From: Alviniconcha marisindica
Taxonomy: Eukaryota; Mollusca; Gastropoda; Provannidae
Length of the DNA: 64,000 bases
Direction: 5' to 3'
NCBI GenBank assembly: GCA_018857735.1
Contig: JABMCL010001927.1
Location: 91,001-155,000, forward strand
Numbering within the stretch: the stretch's first letter is position 1; each line of letters starts with the position of its first letter. The notes below the pieces were generated by a model, which did no database searches, was not told the origin of the DNA, and saw nothing but the letters and a program-made list of their open reading frames with translations. Shown here piece by piece: positions 12,359 to 21,959 of this stretch. The position numbers and the translations under genes were made by a program.

Positions 12359-15300
12359 CCCAACTCTTACCATTCTTGAAGGCCAGGAACTCAAAGACGC
12401 TGTGCAGGATGGACACAATGATGGTCATCGCCAACAGGTAGGGACTGGTCTCCAGGAAGGCCACCTATCAGAACGGAACAAAGAGCCACATTACAATACA
12501 CTTATGAAGCATAAGCCAAACTGATTCCAGCACCTCTGAGACCCACATGCCTAAAAACTTGGAAAAGCACTGTCATGCATCAATTGTTAAAAAACAAAAC
12601 AATAGCATGCTTATTCAAGGCTTTCTTTCCCCTTCAATAACACTACTTCACACAAGTGTTTGCCTCCCATCACTATTCACCTGCAACAAGCTGAGCATCT
12701 GTGGCCCCCCCTCCCATCACCTGCAACAAGCTCAGCAAGGGGTGCACTCCCCCCTCCCCTCCCCCTGCAACAAGCTGAGCATCTGTGCCCCCCTCCCCTC
12801 CACTTGCAACAAGCTGAGCATCTGTGGCCCCCCCTCCCATCACCTGCAACAAGCTCAGCAGGCCCCCCCCCCCTCACTGCAACAAGCTAGCACGGCCCCC
12901 CCCCCCTCAGTGCACTCCCCCCCCATACCCCAACATCTGAACAACTGTGTGCCCCCCTCCCACACTGCCCAAGCTGAGCATCTGTGGCCCCCCCCCCCCA
13001 TACCCACAACAATCTGAACAACTGTGGCCCCCCTCCCATCATCTGCAACAAGCTGAGCAACTGTGGTCCCCCCACCCCCCGCAACAATCTGAACAACTGT
13101 GGCCCCCCTCCCATCACCTGCAACAATCTGAGCAAGTGGTGCACTCCCCCCCACCCACCCCCCCTCCCATCACCTACACAAGCCGAGCAACTGTGGCCCC
13201 CCCCCCGCCTCCCATCACCTGCAACAAGCTGAGCAACTGGGAGGGGTTCACCTGTTTGGCTATATCTTCAGGCAAGGTTTCAGAACAGGACTACTTGGCT
13301 ATATCTTCAGGCAAGGTTTCAGAACAGGACTACTTGGCTGTATCTTTGGGCAAGGTTTCAGAACAAGACTCCTTGGCAGCATCTTTGGGCAAGGTTTCAG
13401 AACAAGGCTCCTTGGAAGTATATTCATGTATGGTTTTAGAACAAGACTACTTGGCAATATCTTCATGCAAGGTTTCGGAACAAGACCACTTGGCTGTATC
13501 TTCAAGCAAAAAGATGGGGTCTGGAAACAGGGGTGGTGGTCTCTCACCAGGGGCAGCCATTCCGCAGGCACTCCACCATACAGTTTTCACGGCCCCGTCT
13601 GTCCCCACAACAGCTCACCTTGAGGGAGTCCTGATCCTCGTCGTTGTCTTCCACAAGGTCAGTGCCCAGCACAGAGGTCCACTTGTTGCGCATGGACTGT
13701 GCTGCATACATCTGCCACCGGAACAGCGAGATGGGGCTGTAGGTCAAGGTCAGGTTCAGCACCCTGGCAACAGAGGGTCACGGTCACGCCATTGTTTTCA
13801 GCGGATTACTGTCACCAACACTAACACACACACCCAAATCTCTTGGAGCTATTATTCATTACACGCATATAAATAATCCTGCCTATCTCAGAGCATACAA
13901 TCATGTCCTTCATTTGAGGGCATACCTCTTTGTACTTGATCTTCTTATGGATTAACGCCCTGAGATAACCGTAATAGTTGACTGGGTGTAAAACACCAAA
14001 TTACTTACTTACTTACTTATGGATTGCTGTTTTTCTCTCTCTCCTTTTCCCACTTTCTCATTGATCTTTCTGGCAGAAAACTCTCTTTTCCCCAACTTTT
14101 CTTGATTATTATTCAAGGGGTACATTGGGCATGTCTATCCCGGGTAATAAAAACTCGCTCCATCTCAATCTGAACGACTTGAGTGTTGCCTGTGCTGTCA
14201 TAAATGTTGTGTGTAACTGGGAAATGATGTGCGGGGGGGAGGGGGGGGGACCAGAGTACCCACAGGCAACAAACCAACAACTGATCTGAAAATCAGTATC
14301 ACATAGACGGCAACTTCTCCCCTGACAGAAGTTGATCCCCCACCTTCAACACGTGCAAATAATATGGCATCCTTGACTGTGGAAGACAAAGCATGCATTG
14401 GCTGGCTGCCAGATGTGCAATAGGCAAGACACCTACTTGGTGGTGTGGTTGATGGGCATGTAGTCGCTGTGCAGGTTCCAGTAGTCGTTGAGGTAGATCA
14501 CAGGGTAGTACTTGTTGGCACCCGGGTAAAAGTCAATATCTGCCACAGGCCAAAAAAAACACACTGCAGGGTCAATCCCATTCACACTTAGACATCAATC
14601 ACTGAACCCAAAGGTCATTTGACCAAGGATGAAGATGAGGATGGTAACTGATGATGACACAGGGGTCCATTTCTGCTTCAAGGATGACTTGAGAGGGCCA
14701 CAGACCATGTCTACTGCCATAATTATCCGGGTGTTAACCAGGCCTGGGAACTGCAACACCTGCAATGTTGGTCAAGTAATTACAGTAACACCCTCAAAGA
14801 CGCATCCGTGAAGTGGATGAAGCTACGCCATGTGGACCCAGCCTCTCCATGGGGCCCGTAGCAGCACTCCCAGCTCTGGGTGGGAGCCAGTCAGGGCTGA
14901 AAATCCCATGGGACTGACGGAATTCAAACATGCGACCTTCCGACCCGCAGTCCAAAGCTATAACCACTACCCTACAGGGGCTGAAAGATGGAGTTTTTGT
15001 TTTTGTCCTTAAAACACGGCTGCATTCCCACTGCAGGGATCACGATGTTAGGCAGCTTCAGTTTGTATACCCCCTCCTCCTCTTTCTCCTACGTTATTGC
15101 TGGTTATAGGCGTCCACCTACATTCAGTCCAAAATTGCTCAAAGCCAACAATGGGGTTATTAACTACCAAATCCTCCTTTCAGTGGTGCATCACTGTATG
15201 GAAAACTTGATGCACACACTGGTAATGCATCTCCTAAGGAACAACTGCTTCACGTGGCTACAGTGGTTCAACTAAGGGGGATTCCACTCAACTGTATGCG

Positions 15301-18300
15301 GCAAACACTACTTGAACCACCAAGCCCCTATATATTAGTGGGCTGGATAGCTCAGCTCAGCTGGTAGAGCACTGGACCAAAAAGCAACACGCACGACTGA
15401 TGTGGGTTTGATTCCCATGGTGTAGTCAACTCTGTCCGTCAGTCAACTTCCATTGCAGAATCTCTTACTAGAAAAACAAGTAACTTACTTACTCCTACAC
15501 TGTAAGTTACAGTGTTTGTACAATCCCTACGTGCAATCACATGCACCAACACCTGTGCGCACATTAAAAATCCCAAACATCCCTACAGTTGTCATAATGC
15601 ATATGGCACATGTTCACAGACACATTTACATACTGCTCGCATACATAATCTATGCAATTAACCAGCCTCGCCTTATATATTTTATATACTTATCCCTTGG
15701 CTTATAGACTATCCAGCCAGCAACTGTAAAATTAAATGCCTTTAAAAAAAAAAAAACATTCCCAAACATTAGCAGCCATCAGTTTGGACATATGAAAATA
15801 CTGAACACACTCATACGACTGGGTAGAATCACTCTAGCGGCTTCTGCAGCCGTACCCAGGCAAGGTGACCCAAATTCTCAGTGAGGGATTAGTGACACAT
15901 CACAAGAAAAAGGTGGAGGAACAAAACAGGGAACTCACATTCGTCCAGAGGCTGCGGCACCGAGCCACGTATCCAGGGTGAGTGGTCATCCAGCATGTTG
16001 ATGGTCAAGTTTGGGTGCCAGTGAGACAGAATTTCAAAGGAGGACTGATTCGCCTTCTGCAAACACAAAACCCCCTTGAGAATACCTTGTTGCGGCAACA
16101 AATCTGCAGCAATCTTTTTGACCACTTCAGCACAATTTTGCTTAGTTAAATAGGAGAAGAAGAAAATAGTCATGCTCATCAGTTCCATTTTGACAAAACA
16201 AACAAAAAACAAAACAAAGATGATTGCCAGAATTCTAAAACTGCATTCTCAAAATGCTGTTTTATTGCACGGCAACATAGTACTCCCCACCCAGGTAAGC
16301 ATTAACTGTTTTATTGCACGGCAACATAGTACTCCCCACCCAGGTAAGCATTAACTGTTTTATTGCACGGCAACATAGTACTCCCCACCCAGGTAAGCAT
16401 TAACTGTTTTATTGCACGGCAACATAGTACTCCCCACCCAGGTAAGCATTAACTGTTTTATTGCACGGCAACATAGTACTCCCCACCCAGGTAAGCATTA
16501 ACTGTTTTATTGCACAAAAATGGAACCAGCTTTTTTACCTGTTGAAGGTCAGGGTGGACTTCCGTGGCACCAGTCAACAAGTTGACAGTGGACCGGAAAC
16601 GACGCTTCTTGAACTTGTTCAAACCTGCACGTCACGTGTTCACACAACTCCAGGACTGTCAACTTCAAATGACAAATCTACACAACTGGTCAAATTCCAG
16701 GCTCTTGTCCCACCTGCTATCATACTTACAAAGTACATATATATTCATATTAATTATTACATGTTCAGCATATTGCATCAGGAGTAATATGATGCAATAT
16801 TACTGAACTTAGTTTTCAAATTGGCTTGAAGTTGAAGTCAAAGAAAATGTGCAACTGTTTTCATCTGCATGCTTCATTGGGTTGCTCCATTATTATCTAC
16901 ACAAAAGAATTAGTTTTTTGCTGCAAGTTTCAGCTCCTCAAGGCACAGTCATGGGTTGCTCCATTAATATCTACACAAAAGAATTACTTTTTTGCTGCAA
17001 GTTTCAGCTCCTCAAGGTAGTCATGTTGGAGTTTCAGTATTTATCAATAAAGAGCTAAAAAAAGGTTGTTGTTGTTGATGACTTTTATATAGCGCTATTC
17101 TCCACTCCCAAGCCAACTCATTATGCTCACATGTGATCCTATATGAATGACTAGCTTTCCATAGCGCATTTTTGAATATCCACCGAAGTGGTGTACTTAC
17201 AGAGCTGGCATGGCTGGTGCCACATGAAACTGCTGCCATCTTGGCACATTCTGTGTACACCATGCAACCTTGCACCATATCACTGCATGCAAGCCACACA
17301 TGTAAGGTGCATGCGTATTTAGCTGTAACCTGCCAACTGCACTTTCGGCAGAATGACCAGGGTCTTTTACGTGCTACTGCGATAACAGGTTGCCTTGTGT
17401 TATATTCAGTACTTTTGACACATATACCAACTTTGTTTATGACATCACTGATGGTGATACAGACACTGATGGGCACAAAATGGCAGCACTCGGTGTCAGG
17501 TTTTCGCAATTTTCAAACAGGATGAAAAATCAAGTGAAAAACTCATACATATTTTTTCCCCATTTCATTTCTATTCATTGGGTCACTGACACCTTTCAGA
17601 TTTGGTTATCCTTAAAATACAAAGCAAAAGAGGAAGGAAAATGCAGAAGAGTGAGAGAGAGAGAGAAACACACACACACAACAACAACAAAAAGTCCAAA
17701 GAAGCATTTTCACCACCATTTTTCTGTTGTTGTTATCAACTTTTGCATCAGATCCCTTAGATCGTAAAATTAGTAATACAATAAAGCTTACCTTATTATA
17801 AAGCTATCAGCTATGTAATACTATGTAATACTTGGTCATAAATCTTTAACAGGCTCTTTCTACAATAGAAGCATTTCCATTTATGCTTTCAGTTTTTCTT
17901 TTTAATTCATTACACATATAATATATGCAAGCACATATCATATGCATGCATGCACACACACACAGTGACACACACACATGTTTCTAAAAGTCTATTATAA
18001 TCCCCTTTTATATCTTTAAAACATCAAATTCTAGGAGAGGAAAAAAATGACAACCCCAAATCAGGACATTTGCACACATACGTTTAGATCGGTAGACGGT
18101 GTATTTTTTGGAGTAGAGCTTGTTGGCTCTGTCGGCAGGGTTGGGAGACTTCCCTTCCTTGACGATGTAGACGTGGAGGTACATGGACCCATTGTTCTGC
18201 AGTGTCTGTCACAAGAAAAACACAGTCCTCACATCAGCACACACAGGCACACAAAATGCAGAAGCAATTTTATAATAGTAATATACTAATAACAATATTT

Positions 18301-21300
18301 ATACAGCACATCAACTACGACCATCATGATGCGTTTCACAAACTGCATGTATGTCATAACTACTGACTGAAGCCATTTCCACAGATCTAAATTGGGCTGG
18401 CACGTTTTTCTCTCCTTCAAGATGGCTCAAGTAATAACAGCGGACAGTGCTGAGGGTAGCTGGTTTAATACAGCAGTTCCAAGTCATTTACATCACCCAA
18501 AGTGACAGTTATCAACTCCAACAGCGCAAAAAGATATTTTCACGGCCAATGAAGTGGCTATGGTCCTAATTTATAACACTTCCCATACCACCTACTCCAA
18601 CATGTAAACTGATTTGTGCATCTGCTTGCCCCAGGGTACAAATTCATGTTGCTTAATATGAGATTCATGACAGCTTCCAGAAGATGGGTTTGGTACACGT
18701 GCACAATCCGGCTCAAAGAGATTGTATATTATGCAACTAAAGAAAATCCACTGGACATGTACGATGATCTAGGATTATTTCAGCATTTCATTGAAGTAAT
18801 CAATGTGTTTAATGATGATTTGCAGTACTCAACACTGACAGAGACTGTTTTTTTATAAAAATGTTTATAGTGTACAGGTGTGGAAATTATAGTGTTTTGA
18901 GCCTGTTTCTTCTTGTTGTTTTCTTCTTTCTTCCTGTCCTTTTTTTTCCCTTGGGCAAAATCAGGATGCTTTAGTCATTGTTTCTTATTATATTACATTA
19001 TTACTATCACTGTAAATAATAATTGCCTAGCAGTTTTATACAACAGGTACTTTTCAGCTTAAGATTAGATTTGTTTGGTGTCAGTTTGTTCAGGACGAGA
19101 AAGAAAATCTTTTTTTTCTGTTTTTCTTCTCCCAGCCACAGTTAAAATAAATACAGACAGCTGTATGCTATTGCGGTTGTAACAGACAGCATTGTGTGCA
19201 TCGTGGCCACGATATGGTGGGGCTGTCATAACTTCGAATTGTGCACACAACTATAACCATGCAGTGTGTTGGAGGGCTTTCCGCTAGCATAGTTTATAGC
19301 TGTGTTCATTAAACCAGCTCCTGGTGATTTACCATTGGCATTGACTTTTTGGGGAAAATATACTTCTTCCATAACATAAAAAGAAAGCTGTACCTCTGAG
19401 GCCTCAATGTTGCCTGACATTGTGTAAGACCCGTCACCATTGGGCCCGCTTTCCCAGTCACCATACACCAATCCTTTCTCCACCCAGAACAGTGCATTTT
19501 CGTTTTTGAAGTCGCTGAATTCTTCATCCTCAGAAACGTACACATACAAATCCTGTAACAAAAGAGAGCTGTAGTAACACTTTTCCCCCCTCTCATTTCA
19601 CACTCACTATTGTATACAGGGCAAGAAAGAGGAATAGTAAACTGCAGTTACCCTTTCAAACTCAAAGCCACAATTACCATGAAACAAGGTCACCATACCT
19701 AGCATAAATGGTAAAACTCAACACTGGCCATAATCATACAAAGTTTATTTCAAACATCACAACAACAACAACAACAAAAGTCAATTAAGATTTGTGTCAA
19801 GTTAGGAAACTTATCGGTATCTCTACTGAATAATTACCATTAAAAAATGGCACTGTGCAGTGGTGCCAAGTTTGACAACAATGACACTTATACTGTCCCT
19901 ATCTACAACATTAAAATTCCTCCTACAAGTACACGTGGATCAACAGATGGACCTAAATCATACACTAAGGTAGTACAAGTTACAACAGCCAGCCAGTTGA
20001 ACACTTTTCAACTGGGTTTTCATATGAGTCAAAAACCTACTTCAAATGATGAGCACAGGCAGAGTCTGACAGTGATACCACCTACCATAATGGTGCCCTT
20101 TTCAAAGAGGTTAGTTGCTGGTCCGACGCCGGTGCTCCCCGCCCCAGAAGAGTCGTTGGAGGGAGTGGTAGGAGAGCGACGGAACATGCTGGCAATGAAG
20201 TAGATGAACAGCATGCGCACTGCCAGCGTCTTGACGACTGCCCACGGGCTGGGCCTTGGAGCAGGCTGCTGCTGCTGCTCCTGGCCATCCTGTGAAAAGA
20301 CAAAGAACTCATACCTGTCAACCCATACAGTTTACTGGCACAAAATCCATTTTTTTCATTATTTTGGGGGGATATGGCCATACTGGAAAATGGATACAGG
20401 AAAACATAATTTTCATGAGATTTTGTTGTTTTAAACTGAGCAAAAAGATTGAGAAACTGCCTAACAAGCAGCTGATGAACGCCATCAACAAATTCACACT
20501 GGCCAGCCTAGTGCAATAGGCTAAGAAATCTCATCAGAAGTGAGATTTGAAGTTGCGTATTTAGCACAACATTGCTTCTCCCTTCCACTGCCACACGTGC
20601 CGATTGGAATTCAAAATGCCGCTGGTACCAGCGAAAAAACAAAAGACCCCAGCCTGCATAAGAGAAATACAGGTTCACAAACTCTGGACTAAGGTTTACT
20701 CCCAACAGGGGTTGACAGCTATGTAGAACTCATCAACTAAGCCTTCGTTTTAGCGACAGCATGATGAAAAAAGAAGACCAAATCTTTGCTTTCATGTGAT
20801 GGGTAACCACAAAAGTTCCACGAAAGTGATCTTGAAGTTACAGGGTTCTTCTTTTTCCGTTAAGTACCAACTTCATCAGGCCAAAGGCTCTGTCACATTG
20901 TGCATGTGTGGGGTGAGAGAGAGAGGAGGGAAAGTGGAGTGGGGGAGGGGGGAGGGGGGGGGGGGGGGGGGGGGGGGGCCAGGGTCTGGCAGCGATCTGG
21001 TTTGGGTAGCAGGGACCAGAAGGAGTTCAGATGCCATTTCCCAAGGAAAGTTTTTTCCAGTCACTGAGTCAGTATTTTTCCAGTTACTGAGTCAGTAATC
21101 ATTTTGGGCAAGTAGGATTAGGAATGCTTCCTGTATTGGTCTCTGGAGATCAGAACTGGAAACAACAGCTGATGGTTTTGGCATGAACGTTTCACTGTTT
21201 AAGTGACCATTAACTTTACTGTTTCATGCATGGTCTTGCACTTGCACAGTTGCTGAACAGGCAGTCTTAAAACTTGACTGGGGGGTTAAATAACTGAAAC

Positions 21301-21928
21301 ATGCTTGCAAACTTTTGTGGAAATTGGAATACTACTTAAAAATAATGTTCCCAACAACTACTATTACTAAACATCAGCACAGAATATCATTATCAGTAAC
21401 CACAGAGCAGCATGACTCTATCGTATGTTTAATTCAGACTACTCGTAATACATACATACAAGATGTATACTAATTACTATCAGTTTCATTTATTATGACA
21501 TGATGACTAAGTTCCTTTTTATCAATTCTTCAAAGAACAGCACAGTGACAACTTCCTCTGCTCTTCTTTAGTTTAATCAAATTAAAGTTCAACTGATGAG
21601 ACCAAGGTAGTTTAACAGACATGTATGTCAAACAGTATTAGTAATACTAATATTGTCATTGTGATCAAAAGCATGTGGACTCAATGAGATATTTAATCTG
21701 AACAAGCATCCATTGCTTAAGTTATTTAACACATTTATTGGTTTAGTCTGTTTTCTGACTTTGGAGAAAATTTAACTATTTAAAGTTTAACTTACCTTTA
21801 CCATGGTGTAATTAATATTATAATTTATAGAGCTCAACCACAGTATATGAAACTTTAGTAGTTTTTAAACATTAGTCAAATTAACATCAGAAATGACAGA
21901 ATCATGACATGGATATATATATATATAG

Positions 21929-21959
<31 letters not shown>

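Noticed and set aside
12947..13876. 309-residue open frame, plus strand
   Set aside because: It spans two unrelated minisatellites and runs antisense through CLPTM1 exon 8.
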